Shown here piece after piece: positions 46,401-58,401 of a stretch of DNA of 64,000 nucleotides. A program made the translations under genes and the position numbers. Position 1 is the stretch's first letter, and each line of letters begins with the position of its first letter. The notes under the pieces are model-generated. The model was not told the DNA's origin and made no database searches. It worked only from the letters and a program-made list of their open reading frames with translations. This stretch comes from Alopecurus myosuroides. Its lineage: Eukaryota; Streptophyta; Magnoliopsida; Poales; Poaceae. Where the stretch lies: positions 141,278,682-141,342,681 of the forward strand of contig CM054062.1 in assembly GCA_028641055.1 (NCBI GenBank), read 5' to 3'.

Positions 46401-47408
46401 GAAAGCGAGCTCATCAAGTTCCTCCGTGAGAACTGGGATATTTTCGCATGGTGTCCAGGGGACATGGCAGGCGTACCCAGGGAACTTGCTGAGCACCAAC
46501 TCAAGGTAATTCCAGGATCTAAACCCGTTAAACAAGGTCTCCGTCGATTTGACGGAAGAAGACGGAAGGCTATTGGCAAGGAAATTATCCGGCTATTGGC
46601 AGCTGATTTTATCCAGGAAGTTATACATACTGAATGGTCTGCAAACCCAGTATTAGTCCCGAAGAAAGATTGTACTGTTCTTAGGATGTGTATAGATTAC
46701 ACCGGCCTGAACAAATTGTGTCCAAAAGATAGATTTGCGTTACCGCGAATCGATCAAATAATAGATGCCACTGCTGGCTCCGAGCTTTTATGCTTTTTGG
46801 AAGCTTACTCCGGGTACCATCAAATATGTATGAAGGAAGAAGATCAAATCAAAACTTCCTTCATAACCCCATATGGAACATACTACTACATAACCATGCC
46901 TTTTGGCCTGAAGAACGCAGGCGCAACTTACTAGTGTTGCATGCAACGATGTTTGCATAGTCAGATTGGCAAAAATGTTCACGTTTACGTGGACGACATT
47001 GCCGTCGTTTCCAAGGAAAAGGACACGCGCCTTGAGGATTTGCGAGAAACCTTCAAAAATTTGCGCACTTATAAAATAAAGTTGAATCCATTGAAGTGCG
47101 TATTCGGGGTTCCCTCAGGAAAACTTCTGGGTTTCATCGTTTCTCACAGAGGAATAGAAGTAAACCCGGAAAAGATCAAGGCAATCCTAAACATCTCAAG
47201 GCCTACGTGCTTAAAAGATGTACAAAGATTGACGGGTTCTGCAGCTGCCGTCAGCAGGTTTATAAGCCGACTAGGAGACAAAGCTCTGCCATTATACAAA
47301 TTATTGAAGAAATCCGACAAATTTGTGTGGATAGAAGAGGCGGATGCAGCATTAACTTGGTTAAAAGAAATCTTGATGAAAGCTCCGATTTTGGCATCCA
47401 AAAGATGA
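46401..47408 (+). pseudogene. reverse transcriptase region of inner Tat pol
   Basis: Reads NWDIFAWCPGDMAGVPRELA, VKQGLRRFDGRRRKAI, VPKKDCTVLRMCIDYTGLNK, CPKDRFALPRIDQIIDATAG and TMPFGLKNAGATY, followed by TAG (46932-46934). In the same frame come HVYVDDIAVVSK (catalytic YVDD), LNPLKCVFGVPSGKLLGFIV and RLTGSAAAVSRFISRLGDKA. These are the standard gypsy RT blocks. A one-base frameshift near 47398 ends the frame at TGA (47406-47408). Confidence 0.9.
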
Positions 47409-48219
47409 AGAACCCAAGTTATTGTACCTCACAGCAAAAAACAGGGTTATCAGCGCAGTAATAGTTGTGGAAAGGCGGAAAGACGAGCAAACCATACCAG
47501 ATCAACATCCGGTGTATTATGTAAGTGAAGTTTTTTCCGAGTCCAAGCAAAGATACCCGCACTATCAAAAACTGGCATATGGCATATTTTTCGCATCTCG
47601 AAAACTTTGTCATTACTTCCAAGGACATTCCATAACAGTGGCATGCAAAGCACCACTAGGGGATATAATCAACAATGCAGACGCAACAGGCCAAGTAGCC
47701 AAATGGGGCATCGAGTTGGCTGCGTTCGACATTAAGTACCAACCCCGGACAGCAATAAAATCCCAGGTGTTGGCAGATTTCGTCGCTGACTAAACAGAAG
47801 CAATGGAAAATACACCAATGCCGGAGTCGGAATACTGGGTTATGCACTTCGATGGATCCAAGATGAAGGAAGGCGCTGGAGCTGGTGTAGTCCTAAAATC
47901 CCCCAAGGGAGACACAATGGAGTATGTATTACAAATACACTTCAACGCCAACAATAATGTGGCAGAGTACGAAGCTTTGCTTCATGGCTTGCATATTGCA
48001 AAAGAAATAGGTGTCAAACGCATACTATGCTACGGTGACTCAGATTTGGTACATCATCAGCTCAACCAAACATGGGACGCTAAAAGCCCCATCATGGCCG
48101 AATATCGGAGAACGGTGGACGAGTTTGTAATTATCTTCCTGGGATTTGAAATACTTCATGTCAAAAGGGAAGAAACTCGAACGCGGACGCATTATCCCGC
48201 ATGGGCTCGGAAAGAGTGA
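47409..48219 (+). pseudogene. RNase H plus second (archaeal-type) RNase H of inner Tat pol
   Basis: First domain: YLTAKNRVISAVIVVERRKD, HPVYYVSEVFSESKQRYPHY and GIELAAFDIKYQPRTAIKSQ. After a TAA (47791-47793) the same frame gives WVMHFDGSKMKEGAGAGVVL (first acidic residue of RNase H), NNVAEYEALLHGLHIAKEIG and YGDSDLVHHQLNQTW. This is a second RNase H of the archaeal type, a known acquisition of the Tat lineage. A frameshift near 48185 ends it. Confidence 0.85.
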
Positions 48220-48545
48220 AAACCCTACCACCAGGTGTGTTTCTCCAGCATTTGCGTGAACCATCCATAAAAGGTGGAGATGTCGACTATCCTCTAGTTT
48301 CCGAGTCAATCGAAGTCCTGCTCGTTAACCCGGATTGGACAATTCCATATCTAAAGTTCTTAGTAGATCAGAAGTACCCGGATGGAGAAGACCAGGTCTT
48401 GCAAAGACAAATAAAATGTCGATGCAAAGGATACACGGTAATCAATGGTTGCCTATATAAACGTAGCACTAGCGGAATTTTTCTGCGATGTATTTTGCCA
48501 GAAGAAGGCCAAGAAATTCTGCAAGAAATCCATGCTGGAGATTGC
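48220..48545 (+). pseudogene. inner Tat pol, linker to integrase (5' part)
   Basis: Reads VKTLPPGVFLQHLREPSI, WTIPYLKFLVDQKYPDGED, CKGYTVINGCLYKRSTSGIF and EEGQEILQEIHAGDC, where the coding is cut by the large-LTR insertion. The histidine pair of the integrase zinc finger (GHHAQ) resumes at about 57319. Confidence 0.8.
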
Positions 48546-51500
48546 TGTAACACCCGGGGGATTTTCCCCCAAGTAGATTTTTTTTCTTGTCTTCTTTTGT
48601 TGGCATTGCATTGCATCATGTGCTTGCATTTGTTTTCAAACAATTTAAAATTCCAACATGTGCCAATGTTTTCAAAACAAACCACCACCAATAACAATTC
48701 ATCTGTTTTCCATAAACTTGAACTTTCAAAATAATTAACTTGGTCAATTTCTAAATATTCATTTAATGTGAGTTTGAAGCAAACTCATTTTTAAATTAAA
48801 ACAAGATGTAAATATTTGAAATTATCAAAAACTAAACTTTGTGCAAGTGGGCATTTTACATGCTGAATGCAAGGAAATCATTTTCACAAATTTTGGAGAG
48901 CAAAAGCCCTTTCTTTTCTAACTAATCCTATCTCTACAAAAAAAAATAAAGGAACAAAAATAATAAATCAACAAAGGGGGAGGCAGACCAGCCCAAAAAG
49001 GGCCAGCCCACCTACCACCCTTTTCCCCCCAGCCCAGCAGCCCCAACCCTGCTTCTTCTTCGTACGGACAACCACGAGGAGGACGTCACCCTCCACCACC
49101 GATCCCCCACCTGCTCCCTCCTCCCCTCCTCTACAAAGCCACCTCCTTTCTCCTCCCTAACCCTAGCCGCCTCCTTCTTCTCCCTTCCATCGCTGCCGCC
49201 ATCTTCTTCTCTTTCTCTTCCCCCCCCCCAATTCTTCCTCTCTGTCTTTCTCTGAACCAAGAAAAAACAGCCACCATGGCCGTGAGTTTGAGGCCATGGC
49301 GCCGTCGCTACAGCCCCCTTCCGGCCAAGATGACCGCGGGAATGGAGAGCCCCCGCCTCCACGTCCCTCCTCGCTGCACCTCCGGGCTGGAGACGCCCTA
49401 GGTCGAGCACGGCGAGCACCTCCTTCCCCCTCCGTCTCGGGCGGCCTGCAGGGACGTCACCTGCGCTTTCCTCTAATCACCACGACATCCCGCGCCGTCG
49501 ACCACCGAGGTGATCCCACCCCGTCCCGGCCTAGGCCCTTACCCCCCTCGGGCTCTGGACGCGCTGCCATCGCGCGCCGTCGTGGTTGACACCGGCGGCG
49601 GGCTGCCGTTCGTCCGTGCCTGTACCGAGCGCTGAACAAGTTCAGTTTCGTCAGGTTCCCCGCGCAGCAAAACCTCTTAATCTGTCTGATTCGTATAGTA
49701 GCACAACCGAGCAGCTAGCCTAGTGGTTGGCGCCCTGTCCCGCACGCTGGAAGCCCCGAGTTCGAATCCCAGTCGAGGCAGAAAGCCACCCCTTTTTTCC
49801 TCCTTTTTCTTTTATTTCTCGAATTCCAGAAAAACAGATCTGAGTCTTTAATTGTAAAATCAATAACAAATTGAATATTGATCCAATTTCAACGATTCAA
49901 ATTGCTATGGATTCAGAATCTTGTGCTCTTTCTGTTAATGTCAAAGTTGCAACATGTTTCTGTAATAATTGTTGCACTAAATAATTAAATACAGAAAATG
50001 CAATAAAAATTTGAAACTTTGGAATTTCATAACTTGAGTTCTGTTCATCCAATTTGAGCAAACTTGGGCTCTAAAAATTTGTCTTAACAAACTCTACACA
50101 TTGGTATTTTATTTGGTCACAATTGAATTACATTTGAACATGTTTCCCTCTGTTTACTAAAAAGGGCAGAATAAAATACTTATGAAGAATTGCATAATAA
50201 ATTCAATAATAACCCAAAAATTATGTTTAATAGATCAAATTGTGCATTGAAACATTTTATACATGTTTTCAACCTTTTCAATACAATTTGTTTATTGTTT
50301 TCCCTAATTAAAAGTGGTGCAATAAGTCAATGATTTCATTAAACCTTTTAAATTGCAAAATTCATAAATTGGGCAATTCAAATCCAATTCCAACATGTAA
50401 ACTATGTTTTCCATCCCATTTTTTCATGAACTTTGCTAATATCAACTTTGTTTGCTATTTTGAATAAATAAAATTGCTGAAAACAACTATTTCTTATTTA
50501 ATGCATTTAAAATTGCTAATTTGATAACTTGCTCATTCTAAATCCAGATTCAACAAATGAAATATGTATTCCATCTAAAATTTTGTGTTCTTTCCAAATA
50601 TGAACTTTTTTATCTGTTTTGAACATTTAAAATTGGTGAAAACAACAAATGTTTGTTTAAATCATTTAAAATGCCAAAGTTCATAACTTAACAACTAAAA
50701 TTCCAAACTTGGTAAACAACATATCAACCTGAAGCTATTGTTGTTTTCTTATTGTTTTCATCATCCATGCATCATTTTAATCAACTTTCACATGATGGTT
50801 ATTTGTAGATCATTTAATTCAACATTAATTCATGGGCTTTTCCATATGCAATCCAAATTGCATAGGGGCCCATTTAAATATGTTTACCATGTCAACTAGT
50901 TTATCTTTGATGCATCCTTAAACTTGTCATGCATCCATATATTGATCATGCTGGATCTTTTGCCGTAGAAGTAATTGTTGCATCCGGTGTTTGTTCTAGT
51001 TCGTTGCTTCTTCACGGATAGGACGTTGAGATGATGTGAGCAACGACAAGTTCTTCGGATGTACCTCTACTTGCTGGATTCCAGGCAAGTATACTCACTT
51101 GCTGCCTATGGCTGCCTTTCATCACTTGTTACCGATTCTTTCCGTTATCCTTATACTAGCCTTATGATTCGATGCTTGTGTCTCGATCCTATCATATGTT
51201 TACCTTCCGCCATGATATAGCCTTCCCTCCACCTCCTATCAGCTGTTGTTTGTTTACCTTCTTGGCCCTCGTGTTGTAGTTGCATGCTTAGTGTTGTTTG
51301 CGCTCAAGTCTTGTTGTCCGTCTTATCACCTGTTTAGTTTGATAGTTGGGTTTCAACTTAATCAACAACATGTTAATGTTTTGGGTAATAATAATTTGAT
51401 GATAAGGCACCGGCAGGAGGCCCGACGTGGTTTTGAGGCCTGCTAGTGTCGACCTTAATTAGGAAAAGGGTCTTGTCCTCCGATCCATGATGAGCGCACT

Positions 51501-52679
51501 AACCGCATGTGGGAAGCGAGTATGGGCGCCCCCCGCAATTCTGATTCGATTCGCATCTCGTCCAAATCGCCACACTTAGTTCGGGCTTTCCATTTGATGC
51601 ATGCATATGCAGGTGCGAGCCCTTGGCGCCAGGGTGGAACTTTTGTAGTCGGCATTTAGGGCGGCGTGGTCTTCCAGTGCTATGAGGGTCCCCCTTTTCT
51701 TCGTGGGGGCTCGATTAGCCGCGCACGCACAGCACGTGGTTCTTTGGGCTTGATGCGAAGAAGAGTTGGGTTGTGTTGAGTGCCCCGCTTGGTGGAAGGG
51801 CCTTTCCATCTGGCGGGTCATTCTTACGTGTACGGCCAAATTGGTGCATCCCTGCAGGGTTAAATCTTCTCGAGAAGCCGTGTTGTCTGCGGTTATGGAT
51901 GACTTGGTGAAAGTGCTGGCTAACAAGTACTCAGACAACTTACACTTAACGATGATAACTTGACTAGTAATATAGATTACCTCCACCATAAAAATGAATG
52001 TCACCTTAATCAACCGTGTGAGTTTCCTTGGGTTGCTTCCTTAGTAGGGGGTAACATTGGATGGGTATTGTTTGGTGAGTAGTTGTAGTTGGTTCTGATA
52101 CGCTATCTTATCCCTTTCTTTTAGCCGGATTTTGTAGCGCGTCTCTTTAGTTAGTTAGTTAGTGCAGCCCGCTGCCGCTTCTTTGCAATAATCCCTTCCT
52201 TTCCGTCGTACCCAAAGTATTTGTACCTTGTGATGATTGGTTACGCTAGTATCTTGTGAGTATGGTTTATCCACTTTCCAGTACTTAACCATACTGATTC
52301 ACGAATCCTTTTCGTGGCTGCATATTCCACATTGCAGTCAACAGGTTTGAAGTCTGACGACGTTAGCTTGGGAATCCCTCCGGCTTGGCCTGGGCAGGGA
52401 TTGGACGCCATCGGTTATCTTCAGGACTCTTAGTCCAATTTGTATCTTGTCCGTAGTCGGACACTATGTTGTTTCTTCCGCTGTCATTTGGATCTTTGTA
52501 TTGTATCAGTTGTATCCTTGACTCGTTTGAGTCGTCTTGTGTATACCTCCTCTGTTGTTGTTGTGGATTATTCGTGAACTGTTGTAATGTTATCACAAGT
52601 GGCAACCTGGAATCGGTTATTATGTGGATTTTGGCGGAAATGCTGAAATCTGCATAGTGCCCGATCCCGGGGCGTCACA
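48546..52679 (+). repeat. 5' LTR (4134 bp) of the LARD-like element
   Basis: A GC-rich block (about 48980-49680) is followed by a tRNA-like segment (49716-49798), a long AT-rich stretch (49800-50950) and a mixed 3' third. ORFs in it occur identically in both LTRs and are not thought to be genes. It shares blocks with the solo LTR at 20393-23982. Confidence 0.95.
49716..49798 (+). other. tRNA-like pol III box pair inside the 5' LTR
   Basis: The A-box-like TAGCCTAGTGG (49716-49726) and B-box-like AGTTCGAATCC (49759-49769) lie 43 bp apart, a normal tRNA spacing, and are followed by a T6 run (49793-49798) that could terminate pol III. The T stem around TTCGAAT is only partly paired, so a functional tRNA is unlikely. 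A tRNA-derived SINE head or relic is more plausible. It is repeated in the 3' LTR. Confidence 0.6.
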
Positions 52680-53177
52680 AATGGTATCAGAGCATGGTTT
52701 ACGATTCCCAAAGTTGTTTCAATACGAATGGTTATCGAAGCAACGGGTCCGCAAAGCCTGTAGGATAACCTCGCTAACGGTCGTGTTTCTAGAGTGTCAA
52801 AAACTATTTGTGCAAAACCTGTTTTGGAAACATCTCAATAGGATTCTTGTTTTCTCCTTATCTCTATTCTATTTCTCCTCTCATCTTATTTGTTTTGGAG
52901 TCTCTCTCCCTCTCAATCTTTCAAAGTGTTAGGCTTTCTACGTGGGTGGGCGTTTTCTGAGCCTTTAACCTAATAGGTTCGATCATCGGAAGATTCCTGG
53001 TGGAAGAACATCGTCATCAACCCAAGCAAGAATCTCTTGTTAGTGGTGTCGAGAAGCCCTTGTTGGTGGTGTCGAGGAGATCAACTGGAAGCATGAAGAA
53101 TCGGTAGTCGAACTTCTTTCCCCTCCCGGGTTAGTGGGTGGATTGCGAGGGCGCAATCCCTTGTTAGTGGTGTCGTC
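52680..53177 (+). other. 498-bp noncoding core of the LARD-like element
   Basis: It holds the primer site and a pyrimidine-rich stretch (about 52845-52925). Near the right end are three copies of a CTTGTTAGTGGTGTCG-type repeat (53036-53052, 53059-53075 with one change, and 53160-53175). No Gag, Pol or other motif is seen in any frame. No clear polypurine tract precedes the 3' LTR, which may mean that the core was shortened by deletion. Confidence 0.8.
52682..52693 (+). other. primer binding site of the LARD-like element (tRNA-iMet type)
   Basis: TGGTATCAGAGC lies two bases after the LTR end, the standard initiator tRNA-Met primer site of plant LTR elements. Confidence 0.9.
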
Positions 53178-56100
53178 TGTAACACCCGGGGGATTTTCCC
53201 CCAAGTAGATTTTTTTTTCTTGTCTTCTTTTGTTGGCATTGCATTGCATCATGTGCTTGCATTTGTTTTCAAACAATTTAAAATTCCAACATGTGCCAAT
53301 GTTTTCAAAACAAACCACCACCAATAACAATTCATCTGTTTTCCATAAACTTGAACTTTCAAAATAATTAACTTGGTCAATTTCTAAATATTCATTTAAT
53401 GTGAGTTTGAAGCAAACTCATTTTTAAATTCAAACAAGATGTAAATATTTGAAATTATCAAAAACTAAACTTTGTGCAAGTGGGCATTTTACATGCTGAA
53501 TGCAAGGAAATCATTTTCACAAATTTTGGAGAGCAAAAGCCCTTTCTTTTCTAACTAATCCTATCTCTACAAAAAAAAAGGAACAAAAATAATAAATCAA
53601 CAAAGGGGGAGGCAGACCAGCCCAAAAAGGGCCAGCCCACCTACCACCCCTTTTCCCCCAGCCCAGCAGCCCCAACCCTGCTTCTTCTTCGTACGGACAG
53701 ACCACGAGGAGGACGTCACCCTCCACCACCGATCCCCCACCTGCTCCCTCCTCCCCTCCTCTACAAAGCCACCTCCTTTCTCCTCCCTAACCCTAGCCGC
53801 CTCCTTCTTCTCCCTTCCATCGCCGCCGCCATCTTCTTCTCTTTCTCTTCCTCCCCCCCCCAATTCTTCCTCTCTGTCTTTCTCTGAACCAAGAAAAAAT
53901 AGCCACCATGGCCGTGAGTTTGAGGCCATGGCGCCGTCGCTACAGCCCCCTTCCGGCCAAGATGACCGCGGGAATGGAGAGCCCCCGCCTCCACGTCCCT
54001 CCTTGCTGCACCTCCAGGCTGGAGACACCCTAGGTCGAGCACGGCGAGCACCTCCTTCCCCCCTCCGTCTCGGGCGGCCTGCAGGGACGTCACCTGCGCT
54101 TTCCTCTAATCACCACGACATCCCGCGCCATCGACCACCGAGGTGAGCCCACCCCGTCCCGGCCTAGGCCCTTACCCCCCCTCGTGCTCTGGACGCGCTG
54201 ACATCGCGCGCCGTCGTGGTTGACACCGGCGGCGGGCTGCCGTTCGTCCGTGCCTGTACTGAGCGCTGAACAAGTTCAGTTTCGTCAGGTTCCCCGCGCA
54301 GCAAAACCTCTTAATCTGTCTGATTCGTATAGTAGCACAACCGAGCAGCTAGCCTAGTGGTTGGCGCCCTGTCCCGCACGCTGGAAGCCCCGAGTTCGAA
54401 TCCCAGTCGAGGCAGAAAGCCACCCCTTTTTTCCTCCTTTTTCTTTTATTTCTCGAATTCCAGAAAAACAGATCTGAGTCTTTAATTGTAAAATCAATAA
54501 CAAATTGAATATTGATCCAATTTCAACGATTCAAATTGCTATGGATTCAGAATCTTGTGCTCTTTCTGTTAATGTCAAAGTTGCAACATGTTTCTGTAAT
54601 AATTGTTGCACTAAATAATTAAATACAGAAAATGCAATAAAAATTTGAAACTTTGGAATTTCATAACTTGAGTTCTGTTCATCCAATTTGAGCAAACTTG
54701 GGCTCTAAAAATTTGTCTTAACAAACTCTACACATTGGTATTTTATTTGGTCACAATTGAATTACATTTGAACATGTTTCCCTCTGTTTACTAAAAAGGG
54801 CAGAATAAAATACTTATGAAGAATTGCATAATAAATTCAATAATAACCCAAAAATTATGTTTAATAGCTCAAATTGTGCATTGAAACATTTTATACATGT
54901 TTTCAACCTTTTCAATACAATTTGTTTACTGTTTTCCCTAATTAAAAGTGGTGCAATAAGTCAATGATTTCATTAAACCTTTTAAATTGCAAAATTCATA
55001 ACTTGGGCAATTCAAATCCAATTCCAACATGTCAAATATGTTTTCCATCCCATTTTTTCATGAACTTTGCTAATATCAACTTTGTTTGCTATTTTGAATA
55101 AATAAAATTGTTGAAAACAACTATTTCTTATTTAATGCATTTAAAATTGCTAATTTGATAACTTGCTCATTCTAAATCCAAATTCAACAAATGAAATATG
55201 TATTCCATCTAAAATTTTGTGTTCTTTCCAAATATGAATTTTGTTATCTGTTTTGAACATTTAAAATTGGTGAAAACAACAAATGTTTGTTTAAATCATT
55301 TAAAATGCCAAATTTCATAACTTAACAACTAAAATTCCAAACTTGGTAAACAACATATCAACCTGAAGCTATTGTTGTTTTCTTATTGTTTTCATCATCC
55401 ATGCATCATTTTAATCAACTTTCACATGATGGTTATTTGTAGATCATTTAATTCAACATTAATTCATGGGCTTTTCCATATGCAATCCAAATTGCATAGG
55501 GGCCCATTTAAATATGTTTACCATGTCAACTAGTTTATCTTTGATGCATCCTTAAACTTGTCATGCATCCATATCTTGATCATGCTGGATCTTTTGCCGT
55601 AGAAGTAATTGTTGCATCCGGTGTTTGTTCTAGTTCGTTGCTTCTTCACAGATAGGACGTTGAGATGATGTGAGCAACGACAAGTTCTTCGGATGTACCT
55701 CTACTTGCTAGATTCCAGGCAAGTATACTCACTTGCTGCCTATGGCTGCCTTTCATCACTTGTTACCGATTCTTTCCGTTATCCTTATACTATCCTTATG
55801 ATTCGATGCTTGTGTCTCGATCCTATCATATGTTTACCTTGCCTCCATGATATAGCCTTCCCTCCACCTCCTATCAGCTGTTGTTTGTTTACCTTGTTGG
55901 CCCTCGTGTGGTAGTTGCATGCTTAGTGTTGTTTGCGCTCAAGTCTTGTTGTCCGTCTTATCACCTGTTTAGTTTGATAGTTGGGTTTCAACTTAATCAA
56001 CAACATGTTAATGTTTTGGGTAATAATAATTTGATGATAAGGCACCGGCAGGAGGCCCGGCGTGGTTTTGAGGCATGCTAGTGTCGACCTTAATTAGGAA

Positions 56101-57314
56101 AAGGGTCTTGTCCTCCGATCCATGATGAGCACACTAACCGCATGTGGGAAGCGAGTATGGGCGCCCCCCGCAATTCTGATTCGATTCGCATCTCGTCCAA
56201 ATCGCCACACTTAGTTCGGGCTTTCCATTTGATGCATGCATATGCAGGTGCGAGCCCTTGGCGCCAGGGTGGAACTTTTGTAGTCGGCATTTAGGGCGGC
56301 GTGGTCTTCCAGTGCTATGAGGGTCCCCCTTTTCTTCGTGGGGGCTCGATTAGCCGCGCACACACAGCACGTGGTTCTTTGGGCTTGATGCGAAGAAGAG
56401 TTGGGTTGTGTTGAGTGCCCCGCTTGGTAGAAGGGCCTTTCCATCTGGCGGGTCATTCTTACGTGTACGGCCAAATTGGTGCATCCCTGCAGGGTTAAAT
56501 CTTCTCGAGAAGCCGTGTTGTCTGCGGTTATGGATGACTTGGTGAAAGTGCTGGCTAACAAGTACTCAGACAACTTACACTTAACGATGATAACTTGACT
56601 AGTAATATAGATTACCTCCACCATAAAAATGAATGTCACCTTAATCAACCGTGTGAGTTTCCTTGGGTTGCTTCCTTAGTAGGGGGTAACATTGGATGGG
56701 TATTGTTTGGTGAGTAGTTGTAGTTGGTTCTGATACGCTATCTTATCCCTTTCTTTTAGCCAGATGTTGTAGCGCGTCTCTGTAGTTAGTTAGTTAGTGC
56801 AGCCCGCTGCCGCTTCTTTGCAATAATCCCTTCCTTTCCGTCGTACCCAAAGTATTTGTACCTTGTGATGATTGGTTACGCTGGTATCTTGTGAGTATGG
56901 TTTATCCACTTGCCAGTACTTAACCGTACTGACCCACGAATCCTTTTCGTGGCTGCATATTCCACATTGCAGTCAACAGGTTTGAAGTCTGACGACGTTA
57001 GCTTGGGAATCCCTCCGGCTTGGCCTGGGCAGGGATTGGACGCCATCGGTTATCTTCAGGACTCTTAGTCCAATTTGTATCTTGTCCGTAGTCGGACACT
57101 ATGTTGTTTCTTCCGCTGTCATTTGGATCTTTGTATTGTATCAGTTGTATCCTTGACTCGTTTGAGTCGTCTTGTGTATACCTCCTCTGTTGTTGTTGTG
57201 GATTATTCGTGAACTGTTGTAATGTTATCACAAGTGGCAACCTGGAATCGGTTATTATGTGGATTTTGGCGGAAATGCTAAAATCTGCATAGTGCCCGAT
57301 CCCGGGGCGTCACA
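53178..57314 (+). repeat. 3' LTR (4137 bp) of the LARD-like element
   Basis: Collinear with 48546-52679 throughout, with scattered single-base changes and a few small length changes in homopolymers and near 53570. It ends CCCGATCCCGGGGCGTCACA (57295-57314). Confidence 0.95.
54350..54432 (+). other. tRNA-like pol III box pair inside the 3' LTR
   Basis: Same structure as in the 5' LTR: TAGCCTAGTGG (54350-54360), AGTTCGAATCC (54393-54403) and a T6 run (54427-54432). The segment is unchanged between the two LTRs. Confidence 0.6.
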
Positions 57315-58401
57315 ATTGCGGACATCATGCTCAATCAAAAGGCATAGTTAAAAAGCATTCCGTGCAGGATTTTTCTGGCTAACGGCCAAGACAGATGCCG
57401 AACACATAGTCAATACATGTGCCGGATGTCAGTATTACGCCAAGAAGACGAATATGCCAGCCCAAACACTCAAAACTATCCCTATTACATGTCCGTTCGC
57501 GGTCTGGGGGCTAGATATGATGGGACCATTCAAAACTGCAAGAGGTGGACTTACACATCTACTCGTTGCAGTGGATAAGTATACCAAGTGGAGGCAAAAC
57601 CCATCAAAAAGCTTGACGGTGTAACTGCCATAAATTTCATCATTGACATAGTCATGAGGTACGGCGTTCCACACAGCATAATAACCGACAACGGGACAAA
57701 TTTCTCTATTGGAGAGTTGGCAATATATTATCGACAAACGGGAATACGCCTAGATCTTGCATCTGTGGCACACCCGCAATCCAATGGGCAGGTTGAAAGA
57801 ATGAATAGTTCCATCATGCAAGGAATACGCCCAAGACTCGAATCTCCTCTTCATAGAGAAGCTGGAGCATGGGTGGAAGAGTTACCCTCTGTGCTTTGGA
57901 GTATTCTAACGACTCCAAACATGTCAACAGGGCAAACCCCGTTTTTCTTAGTTTACGGCGCGGAAGCAGTCCTTCCAACGGACATGATCCATGACAACCC
58001 AAGAGTGCAGGCTTTCGATGACTCGGATTCCGAAAGTGCACGATAGGATGTCGTCGATCTCCTAGAGGAAGAACGAGAACTTGTGCTTCAAAGATCTGGC
58101 ATTTATCAGCAAGGTTTACGACGTTACCATAGTCGGAAAATCAGACATCGTTCTTTTTAAAGAAGGTGACTTAGTGCTAAGATTGGTACAACAAAGAAAG
58201 CACAAATTGGCCCCAGTTTAGGAAGGACCATTTGTCATCAGCAAGGCTATGAAAAATGGACCATACTATCTTGTAGATATTCGAGACACGGAAGATGATC
58301 CCGAAAAGCCGAATCGCAAAAGAAAGAGAAAGATAGATGACGAACTAGGGGAGACCAAAAGACCCTGGAGCATCCAGCAGTTACGTCCTTTCTATACTTA
58401 G
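57315..58401 (+). pseudogene. integrase of inner Tat pol (3' part)
   Basis: After the large-LTR insertion: the histidines GHHAQSKG, the cysteines NTCAGCQYYAKKTNM, then core Asp regions WGLDMMGPFKTARGG and HSIITDNGTNFSIG, and AHPQSNGQVERMNSSIMQGI with the third acidic residue. It continues with GQTPFFLVYGAEAVLPTDMI and ends QQLRPFYT before TAG (58399-58401). Frameshifts are seen near 57360 and 57590, with stops near 58045 and 58160-58220. The order and all catalytic positions match Ty3/gypsy integrases. Confidence 0.9.

Larger units (their letters stand above)
48546..57314 (+). mobile_element. large-LTR, short-core retrotransposon derivative (LARD-like), TSD ATTGC
   Basis: Two long direct repeats, 48546-52679 and 53178-57314 (4134 and 4137 bp), begin TGTAACACCCGGGGGATTTT and end GGGGCGTCACA. 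ATTGC flanks the unit at 48541-48545 and 57315-57319. Only 498 bp lie between them, with a primer binding site but no coding sequence. About 45 substitutions between the LTRs by eye (near 1%) make it the youngest dated insertion here. It resembles LARDs in having giant noncoding LTRs, but its core is far shorter than the several kilobases of classical barley LARDs. Confidence 0.9.

Noticed and set aside
49012..49419. GC-rich frames in both large LTRs (also 53761-54093)
   Set aside because: Frames change between the two LTRs through small length differences, which argues against selection for a protein.
49710..49782. Functional tRNA gene in the LTR
   Set aside because: The A and B boxes fit, but the T stem has two mismatches and no clean acceptor stem can be drawn.
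51576..52013. 145-aa frame repeated at 56211-56648
   Set aside because: It is identical because it lies in both LTRs of one element. It has no recognisable domain, and these LTRs are otherwise noncoding.
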